Shown here one piece after another: positions 54,109-63,303 of a stretch of DNA of 64,000 bases (the stretch's first letter is position 1; each line of letters starts with the position of its first letter). The notes under the pieces were generated by a model, which saw only the letters and a list, made by a program, of their open reading frames with translations, had not been told where the DNA came from and did no database searches. Made by a program: the position numbers and the translations under genes. The stretch is from an uncultured Paracoccaceae bacterium. Its GTDB lineage: Bacteria > Pseudomonadota > Alphaproteobacteria > Rhodobacterales > Rhodobacteraceae. The DNA lies in NCBI GenBank assembly GCA_947493335.1, contig CANLQO010000001.1:1736001-1800000 (forward strand). Reading direction: 5' to 3'.

Positions 54109-55332
54109 CTAGTCGTTCAACCCGGTCTTGCGCAGGGCCCATTCCAACTGGGCCCGGTCGTCGGCGTGGTGAAAGGGGACCAATGCGACGATGGCCTTTA
54201 CCGATGGGTCAAAGCCCATTGCGGCATAGGACGTCACCGCCTTTTCGGCTTTGGTAAGGTTGCCAGTGACGCCGTAGACCGCCATCAAATAGCGCAGGCA
54301 ATACGGAGAGTTTGGCGCAAGTTCGAGACAGCGCAGCAGGTTGTCCTCTGCCTCGACAAATTGCTGCAGATTGAATTGCGCGTGTCCCAACGCGAAATAA
54401 TACCAAAACGGCGCATCGGGATGCGACGCAACGGCCTGCCCCAGAATCGCCGCCGCCGTTTCTGGATCGCCTTTGAAGATATGCACAACGCCCAGATATG
54501 CGCGGGCATCTTCGTTATCGGGTTCCAGCGACATCGCCGTTTGCAGATGCTCTTCGGCTGCGTCGAAATCGGAAAGGACACTGTGAAGTCGGCCCAATGC
54601 ATAATGGCCTAGCCACATTTCGGGTTCGAGCGCGACCGCCCGTTCCGCAAAATAAAGTGCCTTTTGCTTGTCAGCCTCATCAAGCACGGTCCAGTCATTT
54701 TCGAACCGGACCGCAAAGAGCGTCCCGAGTTCTGCAAAAGCGCGGGCATAATCGGGGTCAAGTTCAACCGCGCGGCGAAAATGCCGCTCGGCGGTCAGGC
54801 TATCATCCAGATCGAAATGGGTTGCCGACACGCGCCCTTTGAGGACTTCCAGATAGGCCTCGGTGTTGGTGGTGCCGGGCGGTGTTTGCGCTGCTGCGAT
54901 CGTAGTCGATTGTGGCGCATTGCCCTGCGACAGTGGCGCGGTGGTCCAGATCACCCCCGCGATCAAGACGGCCGCCACAGCCGCAGCCGCGAGGGGCCAA
55001 GACCGGCGGGACAATGCGGGCTGCGGTTCTGCCAGGTTCAGCCGGTATCCCTTGCGCGGCACGGTTTCCACAATCTGGCGCGCATCGGGTCCGATAATGC
55101 GCCGGATATCGGCAATGCACTGCACAAGGCTTTCATCCGAAGCGATGACATCAGACCAGACCGCCGTCAAAAGCGCGTTCTTGGTCACGGTCGTATTGGC
55201 ATTTTCCAACAGATATATCAGCACTTCCTTGGACTTGTTGCGCAGCTGCGCTGTGCGCCCGTCGTCAAACGTCAAAGCACGAGTTGCTGGGTCAAACGCC
55301 ACATCACCAAGTTTCAAAAGGTCTGATTTCAC
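54109..55332 (-). CDS. CadC-like membrane transcriptional regulator with TPR repeats
   Basis: A 407-residue protein. An OmpR/PhoB-type winged HTH fills residues 1-100 (FDDGRTAQLRNKSKEVLIYLLENANTTVTKNALLTAVWSDV region, ending VETVPRKGYRL). A single membrane helix follows (WPLAAAAVAAVLIAGVIW, 112-129). The periplasmic part has four or more tetratricopeptide-like repeats (HFRRAVELDPDYARAFAELG, AVALEPEMWLGHYALGRL, AMSLEPDNEDARAYLGVV, CLELAPNSPYCLRYLM). This is the ToxR/CadC one-component design. It is encoded between two paralogous secreted proteins, so regulating one or both is likely. There is no sensor kinase nearby. Confidence 0.9.
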   Translation of the reverse strand: MKSDLLKLGDVAFDPATRALTFDDGRTAQLRNKSKEVLIYLLENANTTVTKNALLTAVWSDVIASDESLVQCIADIRRIIGPDARQIVETVPRKGYRLNLAEPQPALSRRSWPLAAAAVAAVLIAGVIWTTAPLSQGNAPQSTTIAAAQTPPGTTNTEAYLEVLKGRVSATHFDLDDSLTAERHFRRAVELDPDYARAFAELGTLFAVRFENDWTVLDEADKQKALYFAERAVALEPEMWLGHYALGRLHSVLSDFDAAEEHLQTAMSLEPDNEDARAYLGVVHIFKGDPETAAAILGQAVASHPDAPFWYYFALGHAQFNLQQFVEAEDNLLRCLELAPNSPYCLRYLMAVYGVTGNLTKAEKAVTSYAAMGFDPSVKAIVALVPFHHADDRAQLEWALRKTGLND

Positions 55333-55447
55333 AAAATTTCATCTCGTTTTAGAAGACAACAGCGCCACAATAGAACATTCTGGCAGGTGTCCAAAGGCCG
55401 AAGCACTGGGACATCCAATTGCCACGAGTAGACCAAAGGAGGTTGAA

Positions 55448-56104
55448 ATGACGCATAAGAGCGCACAATGTCATCAATTCATCCGCGCAGGCCTGTGCGC
55501 CGCGCTGGTCGCGATCGGTGGCGCTGGCGCGGCGGCAGCAGAGGCCATCACAAAACCCATGAGTTGGACCCCGGGCAGCGGCATGGCCCCGGGCCCGGTC
55601 GACGGCACCTCTGTCGTGCTGGAAAAGGGACCATTCGGGGCGGCCATGGCGATCAAATCTTCTGGCCTGACCCCCGGTGACGTTGTGACGGTGTGGTGGG
55701 TGGCGATCCAGAATCCGGGCGTCTGTGCTGGCACGACCTGCACGCCGGTCGAAACGATGGCGGACGGCATAAAAAGCGATTCCGTCGTCACCCTTGCGGC
55801 TGGCGGGGTGGTATCCGAAGACGGCACCATCTCACTGGCGAGCTTTCTGCCTAAGGGTGACGTGGAAGGAAACTTTTTTGACACGGTATTTCACAGCCCT
55901 GAAACGGCAGAATATCATTTGCCGATCCACAACCACGGGCCGCTTGATCCACAGATCGCCGATGAGATGCTGACAAGTTTTCGCGCAGGCTGCACCGATG
56001 AAAGCCTGCCGGAATACTATCCGCAAACGGCCCTGACTGATGGTGTGCGGGGGAACTTTGCGTGCAAAACTGTTCAGGTGGCTCAGTTTCCGGTCACTGA
56101 ATAG
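55448..56104 (+). CDS. Secreted protein of unknown function, paralogue B
   Basis: This 218-residue protein has a signal peptide (GLCAALVAIGGAGAAAAEA). The domain matches paralogue A: MSWTPGSGMAPGPVDGT, GPFGAAMAIKSSGLTPGDVVTVWWV, CTPVETM, SPETAEYHLPIHNHGPL and FRAGCTDESLPEYYPQT. The family is unrecognised. It is transcribed away from the CadC-like regulator, with a 115-base divergent spacer. A strong AAAGGAGG lies before the ATG. Export and cysteine pairs suggest a periplasmic or extracellular role. Confidence 0.82.
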   Translation: MTHKSAQCHQFIRAGLCAALVAIGGAGAAAAEAITKPMSWTPGSGMAPGPVDGTSVVLEKGPFGAAMAIKSSGLTPGDVVTVWWVAIQNPGVCAGTTCTPVETMADGIKSDSVVTLAAGGVVSEDGTISLASFLPKGDVEGNFFDTVFHSPETAEYHLPIHNHGPLDPQIADEMLTSFRAGCTDESLPEYYPQTALTDGVRGNFACKTVQVAQFPVTE

Positions 56105-56225
56105 GCCCCATTGCGTTTTGACGGGGTGCCACCACCGGCGCATTTGCGCGGGGCAAAGCGATCTTGTGTGTCCGTGGCGTGGCGTGCAACCGGGCCACGG
56201 CGTCGACAATCGCGCAGGACATGGC

Positions 56226-56254
56226 TTGGCGACCTGCCCTGCCCCGCCTATAAG
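56226..56254 (+). promoter_or_regulatory. Sigma-70-type promoter of hisB
   Basis: TTGGCG (56,226-56,231), a 17-base spacer and TATAAG (56,249-56,254) lie 26 bases upstream of the hisB start. The spacing is ideal for the housekeeping sigma factor. This would give a very short leader. Confidence 0.6.
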
Positions 56255-56280
56255 CCGCGTGAAACCACCCGGAGACCCCC

Positions 56281-56868
56281 ATGCGGACCGCAACGATCAC
56301 GCGCAAAACAGCCGAGACGGATATTACCGTCACCCTCAACCTTGATGGCACCGGCGTTTATGACAACCAGACCGGCGTGGGTTTCTTTGACCACATGCTG
56401 GATCAACTGTCGCGTCATGCGCTGATCGACATGAATGTGCGCGCGAAGGGCGATCTGCATATTGACGACCACCACACGGTTGAAGATGTGGGCATCGCGC
56501 TGGGTCAGGCACTGACCCAAGCCATGGGCGACAAAAAGGGTATTGTGCGCTACGGGTCGTGCCACCTTGCGATGGATGACGCGCAAGTGCGCTGTGCGCT
56601 GGATCTGTCCGCCCGGCCCTATCTGATCTGCAACCTTGATCTGCCGTTTGGCAAAATCGGTTCATTCGACACGGAGCTTGTGCGCGAGTTCTTTCAGGCG
56701 TTCAGCACCCATGGCGGTATCACGCTTCACATTGACAAGCTGCACGGGTTCAACGCGCACCACATCACCGAGGCCGCGTTCAAAGCGGTGGCAAGGTCCC
56801 TGCGCGATGCGCTGGAAACGGACCCGCGCAAAGCCGATGCAATCCCCTCGACCAAGGGCGCGCTGTGA
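56281..56868 (+). CDS. hisB: Imidazoleglycerol-phosphate dehydratase
   Basis: This 195-residue single-domain enzyme performs the sixth step of histidine synthesis. Duplicated metal motifs are present: [16 protein letters not shown], with [19 protein letters not shown], and [36 protein letters not shown]. Monofunctional HisB is normal outside the enterobacteria. It overlaps hisH by four bases. Confidence 0.97.
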   Translation: MRTATITRKTAETDITVTLNLDGTGVYDNQTGVGFFDHMLDQLSRHALIDMNVRAKGDLHIDDHHTVEDVGIALGQALTQAMGDKKGIVRYGSCHLAMDDAQVRCALDLSARPYLICNLDLPFGKIGSFDTELVREFFQAFSTHGGITLHIDKLHGFNAHHITEAAFKAVARSLRDALETDPRKADAIPSTKGAL

Positions 56869-57497
56869 CCACGGTTCTGATCGACTACGACAGCGGCAAC
56901 CTGCATTCGGCACAAAAAGCCTTTGAACGTATGGCGGCAGAGGTCGGCAGCGGCCCGGTCATCGTCACTTCTGACGCCGATGTCGTCGCACGTGCTGACC
57001 GGATCGTATTGCCCGGCGATGGCGCGTTTCCCCATTGCCGGGAAGAGCTGTTCAGTCGCACGGCACTGGCAGAGGCGATTATCGACGGCGTCGAACGCCG
57101 CGCGGTGCCCTTTTTTGGCATCTGTGTCGGCATGCAGATGCTGGCGACCACGGGCCACGAATATGAACCGACCCCCGGTTTCGGCTGGGTGCCGGGCGAT
57201 ATTCGCGCGATTGACGCACCGGGCCTGAAGGTGCCGCACATGGGCTGGAATGATCTGGTGATTGACCAGCCGCACCCGGTGCTGGCCGGGATCACAACCG
57301 GCGATCACGCTTATTTCGTGCACAGCTTTGCCATGCAAGTGACTGATCCAGCACACCTTTTGGCCCATGTCGACTATGGCGAACAGGTTGCAGCGCTGGT
57401 CGGCCGCGACAACATTATCGGTGCGCAATTCCACCCCGAAAAAAGCCAGGATGCGGGTCTGCGCATGATCGCGAATTTCCTGCGCTGGCGACCCTGA
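56865..57497 (+). CDS. hisH: Imidazole glycerol phosphate synthase, glutaminase subunit
   Basis: A 210-residue class I amidotransferase that feeds ammonia to HisF. It has [19 protein letters not shown] at the N-terminus and [13 protein letters not shown]. The nucleophile Cys lies in [11 protein letters not shown], and the catalytic His and Glu are in [15 protein letters not shown]. The start is GTG at 56,865, overlapping the hisB stop. Its partner hisF lies about 5 kb downstream rather than adjacent. Confidence 0.96.
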   Translation: MTTVLIDYDSGNLHSAQKAFERMAAEVGSGPVIVTSDADVVARADRIVLPGDGAFPHCREELFSRTALAEAIIDGVERRAVPFFGICVGMQMLATTGHEYEPTPGFGWVPGDIRAIDAPGLKVPHMGWNDLVIDQPHPVLAGITTGDHAYFVHSFAMQVTDPAHLLAHVDYGEQVAALVGRDNIIGAQFHPEKSQDAGLRMIANFLRWRP

Positions 57498-57560
57498 GCG
57501 CATTCACTGAAAAGTAAGCCGTCGCCGCTAGACCCTTGCAAAACGAGCAGGAGGTTTATC

Positions 57561-57953
57561 ATGGACGCCGTTTCATCCGTTTCACCCCAACCCGCTGAGA
57601 TGATGCGCGGGAAGTCGGCGATGGCGCCGGGGCAATTGGCCAAAGTCGCCGTGGCAGAGGCGCGGGCTGCAGGCATCGAAGTGCCCAAGAACGCCCAAGG
57701 CTTTGCTGCGTCACAAATCGCTAAAGGTGCGGACCCGGCCAGCATTTTTGCCGCCGCTGTCACCCCCATTGATGAGACTGATCCGGCCGACCCGGATGCA
57801 GCCCCGGTCGAAGAGGCAGACGTAGATGCGCCGGTCGCTGGTGAAGACCCTGCCGTCCCGTCAGAAATCGAGCTGGCTTATGACAGCGCGGTCGAGATCC
57901 TGGGGGCAGAAACGCGAACAAGTGCCGAGGTAGCGCTTGATCTGTTGAGCTGA
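57561..57953 (+). CDS. Hypothetical acidic protein
   Basis: A 130-residue protein with no signal peptide or membrane helix. An N-terminal segment is helical and basic (GQLAKVAVAEARAAGIEVPKNAQGFAASQIAKG). A low-complexity Asp/Glu/Pro/Ala linker follows (about 70-105) and then a short helical end. I recognise no family. GCAGGAGG lies upstream of the ATG, which supports translation. It is downstream of hisH in the same direction, 63 bases away. Confidence 0.68.
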   Translation: MDAVSSVSPQPAEMMRGKSAMAPGQLAKVAVAEARAAGIEVPKNAQGFAASQIAKGADPASIFAAAVTPIDETDPADPDAAPVEEADVDAPVAGEDPAVPSEIELAYDSAVEILGAETRTSAEVALDLLS

Positions 57954-57963
57954 TTGAGCTGCC

Positions 57964-57982
57964 GCGGCCTCCAAAGGGCCGC
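57964..57982. terminator. Hairpin between convergent genes
   Basis: GCGGCC-TCCAAAG-GGCCGC lies between the hypothetical acidic protein and the convergent SRPBCC gene. There is no long T-run on the plus strand, so it may act weakly. Confidence 0.45.
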
Positions 57983-57995
57983 GCCGTGTGTTAGG

Positions 57996-58475
57996 TTAAG
58001 CCGCGAGCATCTCGGCCAGCTTGTCGATGGCCTGAGCCCAGCCGCCCTCTCCCGGTGATCCTGCGGGCACGCCCACATGCACCATGGTCATGGCTGTTTT
58101 GTCGCCGTCCTCGCGCAGTTCAACGATGACTTCCGTGATATCCGGCGTCCCTTCAGGCATGCCCATCTGGGCGGGCGACATGACATTTCCGTCGGCGTCA
58201 CACATGGCTTCGGTATAGACTAGTCGGGTCATCGGGGTGATCTCTTTGTAGACGCCGGTGAACCACATTGTCATCGTGCGATCCGGGCGAACCATCTCCA
58301 TCGCGATTTTGCGGGTGCCGCCGACTTTTACGTCCATTTCGGCCACGGGCACGGTCATTCCCATGGGCCCATACCATTTCTGGAACATTGCCGGGTCCGT
58401 CCACATGTTCCAGACCGCATCAATTGGCGCGTCAAAGCTGCGTTCGACACGCGCCCAGTTCTGATTGTCACTCAT
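57996..58475 (-). CDS. SRPBCC (AHSA1-type) ligand-binding domain protein
   Basis: This 159-residue START/Bet v1-like fold protein has the signature RVERSFDAPIDAVWNMWTDPAMFQKWYGP. MTMWFTGVYKEITPMTRLVYTEAM follows in the middle, and the end is GGWAQAIDKLAEMLA. Proteins like this often pair with an ArsR-type regulator, and that is the case here: its start overlaps the regulator stop by eight bases. The ligand is unknown. Confidence 0.9.
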   Translation of the reverse strand: MSDNQNWARVERSFDAPIDAVWNMWTDPAMFQKWYGPMGMTVPVAEMDVKVGGTRKIAMEMVRPDRTMTMWFTGVYKEITPMTRLVYTEAMCDADGNVMSPAQMGMPEGTPDITEVIVELREDGDKTAMTMVHVGVPAGSPGEGGWAQAIDKLAEMLAA

Positions 58476-58806
58476 CGGAATTTTCCTTCATTGTCTTCAA
58501 CAAGTTATCCATCACATCAAACCGTGCATCCCAGATGTACCGGTACTGATCGGCCCAGCTTGCCACGGCCTTCAATGGTGCCGCATTCAGCGCACAGGGC
58601 CGGTACTGCGCCTTGCGCCCCCGGCTGATCAGCCCCGCGTCCTCCAGCACGCGGATGTGTCGCGACACGGCAGGCAGGCTCATCTCAAACGGTTCCGCCA
58701 GATCGTTGACGGTGGCCTCGCCCAGCGCAAGCTGCGCCAAGATCGCTCGCCGCGCGGGATGGGCCAGGGCTGCAAAGGCCAGATCAAGTTGGTTTGACGA
58801 TGTCAT
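58468..58806 (-). CDS. ArsR family transcriptional regulator
   Basis: A 112-residue winged-helix repressor: LAFAALAHPARRAILAQLALGEATVNDLAEPFEMSLPAVSRHIRVLEDAGLISRGRKAQYR covers the HTH and wing in order (positions about 8-65 of the protein). No ArsR metal-binding cysteine pair is seen, as in the ArsR-SRPBCC type that does not sense metals. The ATG at 58,806 is preferred over a GTG 18 bases earlier lying in a probable operator. It is co-transcribed with the SRPBCC gene. Confidence 0.88.
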   Translation of the reverse strand: MTSSNQLDLAFAALAHPARRAILAQLALGEATVNDLAEPFEMSLPAVSRHIRVLEDAGLISRGRKAQYRPCALNAAPLKAVASWADQYRYIWDARFDVMDNLLKTMKENSDE

Positions 58807-58816
58807 AGCGAGTTTA

Positions 58817-58833
58817 TTAAACACATATGTTAA
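58817..58833. promoter_or_regulatory. Putative ArsR-type operator
   Basis: TTAAACACATATGTTAA is a near-palindrome centred on CATATG just upstream of the ArsR-type gene. AT-rich palindromes of this form at the start of such genes are typical autoregulatory sites. Confidence 0.5.
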
Positions 58834-58927
58834 TTAAGCAAGTGGTTAATTGGCAAGGCTTGGCATAATCCTGCCCTTCTGGCACGAATGCCCTGTCCCG
58901 CGCGGGCGAACGTGATAGGCAAACTCC

Positions 58928-59410
58928 ATGACCTATTCCCGCCGCCACGCCCTGCTGATGTTGCTTGCACTACCGGCCTGTGGCCGTCGTGAAGCCCCGG
59001 CTAAGGCACCCACTGCGGTTGCGCTGTTTCCCAATGAAACGCCCGAGCTTCGCGCGCTGATCAACAAATACGCCGCCTTTCACGGCATCCCGGCCAGCCT
59101 GATCCACAGGGTGATCCAGCGCGAAAGCGATTATCGCCCGCGTGCGCGCAACGGTCCTTACTGGGGGATGATGCAAATCCTGCCCGAAACGGCGCGCACC
59201 ATGGGCCATCGTGGCCCGCCAGAGGAGTTGCTGGACCCGGAAGTCACGCTGATCTACGCCGGAAAGTACCTGCGCGGTGCGTGGATCGTGGCAGACGGGG
59301 ATGAAGCCGAAGCGGTGCAGTGGTACGCGCGCGGCTATTATTTTGAGGCGCGCGACCGCTGTCTTTTAATCGAGACCGGTCTTGCGAGCCGGGAAAGGTG
59401 CGGGCGCTGA
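58928..59410 (+). CDS. Lytic transglycosylase (SLT domain) lipoprotein
   Basis: A 160-residue protein with a lipoprotein signal (LLMLLALPACG, lipobox LPAC). A compact SLT domain follows: AAFHGIPASLIHRVIQRESDYRPRARN contains the catalytic Glu of RES. GPYWGMMQILPETARTMG resembles the GLMQI motif, and YAGKYLRGA and AVQWYARGYY are typical of the fold. It cleaves the glycan strand of peptidoglycan. It is shorter than most family-1 enzymes and probably anchored to the outer membrane. Confidence 0.9.
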   Translation: MTYSRRHALLMLLALPACGRREAPAKAPTAVALFPNETPELRALINKYAAFHGIPASLIHRVIQRESDYRPRARNGPYWGMMQILPETARTMGHRGPPEELLDPEVTLIYAGKYLRGAWIVADGDEAEAVQWYARGYYFEARDRCLLIETGLASRERCGR

Positions 59411-59429
59411 CGCCCGCAGCCAAAAGCGC

Positions 59430-59819
59430 TTAGCGACGGGTCCAGGTTCCGCCATCGCGGCAGATGCCCAGCACGCAGCCGGAGACGGCCAGATTGTTGC
59501 CGTTCAGTTGCAGCTTGGAATTGTAGGTCTTGTCGCGATCCGGCGAATAGACCTTGCCGCGGTATTCGCCGCCACCCTGAGCCACGGTTTCGGAAATGAT
59601 CTGCTTGCCCACATTCGGGCTTTCCATCTGCGCGCCATCGCTACCGTAGGCGGCAATCAGCGTGCCACAGAGCGCGGCACCGCAAGGGGCAACCTGGATC
59701 AGGCCAAAGTTGCCGTTGTCATCGCGCGACGTGACCCACTGCCCCTCCAGCGGATCGGCAGCAAATGCGGGGGTGGCAAGGCCAATAGTGACCAATGCGG
59801 CCGCAATAAGATGTTTCAT
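59430..59819 (-). CDS. DUF2147 family periplasmic protein
   Basis: A 129-residue protein with a signal peptide (MKHLIAAALVTIGLATPAFA). The DUF2147 pattern is DPLEGQWVTSRDDNGNFGLIQVAPCGAALCGTLIA, then YRGKVYSPDRDKTYNSKLQLNGNNLAVSGCVLGICRDGGTW. A GGGAGGAG site lies five bases before the ATG at 59,819. Family function is unknown; small lipocalin-like beta-barrels are suggested. It is divergent from hisA. Confidence 0.9.
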   Translation of the reverse strand: MKHLIAAALVTIGLATPAFAADPLEGQWVTSRDDNGNFGLIQVAPCGAALCGTLIAAYGSDGAQMESPNVGKQIISETVAQGGGEYRGKVYSPDRDKTYNSKLQLNGNNLAVSGCVLGICRDGGTWTRR

Positions 59820-59952
59820 GATAACTCCTCCCATGAGTGATGCCGCACTTTGCGGCGCACAGTCCTTTTCGATCAAGACTGACGTTGGGTGACTGCCCCG
59901 TTGCGCTTTGTGCGACGCTGCGGCAAAAGGCGCCAAAGAACGGAGCCGCGCC

Positions 59953-60669
59953 ATGATCCTTTATCCCGCCATCGACCTCAAAGACGGGCAAGCCGTGCGG
60001 CTGGTGCACGGGGATATGGATCAGACGACAGTATTTAACGATGACCCGGCAGCACAGGCCCGGGCCTTCGTGGCCGCTGGCTGTCAATGGCTGCATCTGG
60101 TCGACCTCAACGGCGCATTCGCCGGTGAACCGGTCAACGCCGCCCCGGTTGAGGCGATCCTGAAGGCCTGCCCTGTCCCTGCGCAATTGGGCGGCGGCAT
60201 TCGCGATATGGCGACAATTGAGCGCTGGATCGACAAGGGGCTGGCGCGGGTCATTCTGGGCACCGTTGCGGTCGAAAACCCCGGTCTGGTGCGCGAAGCC
60301 GCCCGCGCCTTTCCCGGCAAGGTCGCGGTTGGGTTGGATGCCCGCAACGGTCGCGTGGCGACACGCGGCTGGGCCGAAGAAACTGACGTCATGGTCACGG
60401 ACCTCGCCAAATCCTTCGAGGATGCAGGCATTGCGGCGATCATCTACACCGACATCAACCGCGACGGCGCAATGAAAGGGCCGAATATTCCAGCGACAGA
60501 GGCGCTCGCCCGCGCTGTCGAGATCCCTGTCATCGCATCGGGCGGCGTGTCGTCCATGGCTGACTTGACCGCCTTGCGCGACACCGGCGTCATCGCGGGC
60601 GCAATTTCTGGCCGTGCGCTTTATGACGGCGCGATTGATCTGGGAACGGCCTTGGCGGCGCTCGCTTAA
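59953..60669 (+). CDS. hisA: ProFAR isomerase HisA
   Basis: A 238-residue TIM-barrel enzyme for the fourth step of histidine synthesis. It has [19 protein letters not shown] at the start and [47 protein letters not shown] binds phosphate. [18 protein letters not shown] and [17 protein letters not shown] are the second-half counterparts. The start has GCCGCGCC rather than a strong ribosome site but matches the family N-terminus. It overlaps the convergent DUF302 gene by four bases. Confidence 0.97.
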   Translation: MILYPAIDLKDGQAVRLVHGDMDQTTVFNDDPAAQARAFVAAGCQWLHLVDLNGAFAGEPVNAAPVEAILKACPVPAQLGGGIRDMATIERWIDKGLARVILGTVAVENPGLVREAARAFPGKVAVGLDARNGRVATRGWAEETDVMVTDLAKSFEDAGIAAIIYTDINRDGAMKGPNIPATEALARAVEIPVIASGGVSSMADLTALRDTGVIAGAISGRALYDGAIDLGTALAALA

Positions 60670-61109
60670 TTGGCGCTCATCGCTTTGTCGGTCAGCCCGT
60701 TCAAGGCCGCGTTCACTTTCCCGATCACTTCGGCGTCCGCCGGAATATCCAAACCGTCAAACATTGTCTCGGCACTGGCCCATGTCATCTGCGTGTTGCC
60801 GTCCGCATCCTGATAGGCAAGCACGCGCAACGGCAACACCAGACCTGCGCGCAGGTCCTGTTCCATCGCGAGTGTACCCAGTGCGGGATTGCCAAAGATC
60901 AAAAGCTGCGCGTCCGGGATCGACTTGCCAACCCGCTCTGCCCCGGCTGCGTGGTTGACCCGGGCAAAGACGGTGCCCCCTGCCCCTTCCACCGCCGCCA
61001 CCAATCCGTTGATGGTGTCATCCACGCTCAGCGGTGAAGGTTTGATAATATTCTCTGCCATTGCTGTGCTTCCCCATGCAATCAATGCTGCCGCGACCCA
61101 GGTCTTCAT
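60666..61109 (-). CDS. Secreted DUF302 domain protein
   Basis: A 147-residue protein with a signal peptide ([16 protein letters not shown]). One DUF302 domain is present: [64 protein letters not shown], then [17 protein letters not shown]302 is a small alpha/beta fold of unknown function. The same fold appears, diverged, at the C-terminus of the caspase-like protein encoded next on the same strand (100 bases upstream). That suggests the two act together. Confidence 0.9.
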   Translation of the reverse strand: MKTWVAAALIAWGSTAMAENIIKPSPLSVDDTINGLVAAVEGAGGTVFARVNHAAGAERVGKSIPDAQLLIFGNPALGTLAMEQDLRAGLVLPLRVLAYQDADGNTQMTWASAETMFDGLDIPADAEVIGKVNAALNGLTDKAMSAN

Positions 61110-61208
61110 CTCGCTCTCCTACGTTACCTTTTCGCAGGATGACAGGTGCCGCATGCCGCGCTACTCACATCACCGTGTCTGCCCGCATTCGGCAGTTTTG
61201 CGCCATGG

Positions 61209-62432
61209 CTATCGCGCGGCAGTCTCTGTCGCCGCCCAGAGCAGAGAAGCATAAAGATCCAGAAAGTCCGTATTGCCCGCAAAAGTCAGGTCATCAAATA
61301 GCTCTTCTGGATGCTCATAGGCCAGCACCGTTTGCCCCCCGTGGTCAAAGACCAGCACCTTGAGCGGCAAAAGCAGTGCCGAAAGCTTGTTTTCCCGGAT
61401 CGCAATCGCGTCCAGATTGGGGTCGCTGAACCACAGCGCGCCCATCTCGGGCACCAGTTCGCCGCCATCCGCGGCGATGGCCTGTGGATCGCTGCGGCCA
61501 TAAATCCGCCCACCCAGATCAAGCACCGCAGCCTCTAGCGCCACCATCACCTCGTCCACCGGTTTTGCCGTCACCACTGCGCCCATGTTGGCAAGTGCGG
61601 GAATATCGGCGGGCACGGCCAGTGCCTCTGCCGGGGCCGGTGCGGGCGCGCCAGCCGCCGCTTCGGTAAAATAGAACTCCCCCAACAGCTCGTCGTAATA
61701 CGCCGGGAATTGCGCGTGGTTTTCGGTGCGCGCCAGATCACGCACCTCGACCCGCAGATCAGAGATCAATTCGCGCAGTTCCAGCCCCGGCTGGCCGATC
61801 TTGGGCAGCAGCAGGCGGGTAAAGACCGAATTGGCCTGATCGTCGGTTTCATTGAGCTGATCGAGTGCCAATTGCCCTGCCCCGGCCGAGAACATCACAA
61901 ACGTCCCTTCAGGTGCTGCCAACCGGGCCAGCCCCCGTGTGCCGCCGATTGACCGCCCGGCACGCTGCGGAAAGGGGTTGTTGCGGCATGCATCAATCAC
62001 CGCCAGCGTTGCCCGGGCGCCCGTGCGCCGCACCCGGTCCAAAAGCCCCGACAGCGGGATCGACTCTGACCGGACAAAATCGGATGACGCGGCATCCGGC
62101 ACCAGAATATCCACAGGCAGCAAGTAATTCTCGCCTTCAATCTCAATCCCGTGGCCCGCGTAAAAGATAAACGCCGTATCCCCCGGCCCCAGATAGCCGG
62201 TGAATTGTGATATCCGCAGATTGAAGTCGCGACGCGTGACATCCGTGGCCAGGATCACCTCGTAGCCGATGCTTTGCAGCTTCGCGGCCATCGCCTCGGC
62301 ATCTGCCACCGCTTTGGCCAGTGGCTCCACCTCCTCATATGCGTTGTTCCCGATCAACAGCGCCACCTTGCGCTCGGCCCATGCAGGCACTGCCGCAAGA
62401 CACAGCACAACAACCCAAAAAATCTTGATCAT
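61209..62432 (-). CDS. Secreted caspase-like (metacaspase type) protein with DUF302-like C-terminus
   Basis: A 407-residue protein with a signal peptide (1-19, [14 protein letters not shown]). The caspase p20-like domain (about 20-255) has [11 protein letters not shown]. The catalytic dyad is His94 in FYAGHGIE and Cys149 in VIDACRNNP, followed by [16 protein letters not shown]. An Ala/Pro linker (260-280) leads to a domain (about 283-395) that aligns with DUF302: [41 protein letters not shown] and [16 protein letters not shown] match the neighbouring DUF302 protein motif by motif. No p10-type second domain was seen. It sits between hisA and hisF but on the opposite strand. Confidence 0.88.
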   Translation of the reverse strand: MIKIFWVVVLCLAAVPAWAERKVALLIGNNAYEEVEPLAKAVADAEAMAAKLQSIGYEVILATDVTRRDFNLRISQFTGYLGPGDTAFIFYAGHGIEIEGENYLLPVDILVPDAASSDFVRSESIPLSGLLDRVRRTGARATLAVIDACRNNPFPQRAGRSIGGTRGLARLAAPEGTFVMFSAGAGQLALDQLNETDDQANSVFTRLLLPKIGQPGLELRELISDLRVEVRDLARTENHAQFPAYYDELLGEFYFTEAAAGAPAPAPAEALAVPADIPALANMGAVVTAKPVDEVMVALEAAVLDLGGRIYGRSDPQAIAADGGELVPEMGALWFSDPNLDAIAIRENKLSALLLPLKVLVFDHGGQTVLAYEHPEELFDDLTFAGNTDFLDLYASLLWAATETAAR

Positions 62433-62541
62433 AACCGTCCCGTTCCAATTCGTCCCCGCAGCTTACCCCGTTCCCCACCAATTGCACGCCCCGCGTCGAT
62501 CACGATTGCCCTCTGCCCTCTTTCGCCCTATCACGCGCCCC

Positions 62542-63303
62542 ATGTTGAAAACGCGCATCATCCCCTGTCTCGACGTGGCCGAGGGCCGCGTGGTCAAGGG
62601 CGTCAACTTTGTTGATCTGGTCGATGCGGGCGACCCGGTGGATGCCGCCATCGCCTATAACGCCGCCGGTGCGGATGAGCTGTGCTTCCTCGACATCATG
62701 GCCACCGAGGAAAACCGCGGCACCATGTATGACCTCGCCACACGCACGGCAGAGCAATGCTTCATGCCACTGACCATCGGTGGTGGCGTGCGGACCCATC
62801 ACGATGTACGCAACCTGCTTCTGGCGGGTGCCGACAAGGTCAGCTTCAACTCTGCTGCCGTTGCCAACCCCGATGTGGTGGCAGAGGCCGCCCTGCGCTT
62901 TGGCAGCCAATGCATCGTGGTGGCCATCGATGCCAAGACGGTAGAGCCCGGCCGATGGGAGATCTTCACCCACGGCGGCCGCCGTCCCACCGGCATCGAT
63001 GCGGTGGAATTCGCCCAGACCGTCGTCGCCAAGGGCGCGGGGGAAATCCTGCTCACTTCGATGGACCGGGATGGCACGAAATCTGGCTTCAATCTGCCAC
63101 TGACCCGCGCGGTCAGCGATGCGGTTGACGTGCCGGTCATCGCCTCGGGCGGGGTTGGCACGCTCGATCACCTTGTTGAAGGTGTCACCGAAGGCGGCGC
63201 CTCTGCCGTGCTCGCCGCCTCGATCTTCCACTTCGGCACCTACACCATCGATCAGGCCAAATCTCATATGGCCGCCGCCGGAATCCCCGTGAGGATGACA
63301 TGA
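62542..63303 (+). CDS. hisF: Imidazole glycerol phosphate synthase, cyclase subunit
   Basis: A 253-residue TIM-barrel subunit that works with HisH. It begins [23 protein letters not shown] with the conserved catalytic Asp. [62 protein letters not shown] and [16 protein letters not shown] follow. It overlaps hisE by four bases. The promoter region is shared divergently with the caspase-like gene. Confidence 0.97.
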   Translation: MLKTRIIPCLDVAEGRVVKGVNFVDLVDAGDPVDAAIAYNAAGADELCFLDIMATEENRGTMYDLATRTAEQCFMPLTIGGGVRTHHDVRNLLLAGADKVSFNSAAVANPDVVAEAALRFGSQCIVVAIDAKTVEPGRWEIFTHGGRRPTGIDAVEFAQTVVAKGAGEILLTSMDRDGTKSGFNLPLTRAVSDAVDVPVIASGGVGTLDHLVEGVTEGGASAVLAASIFHFGTYTIDQAKSHMAAAGIPVRMT

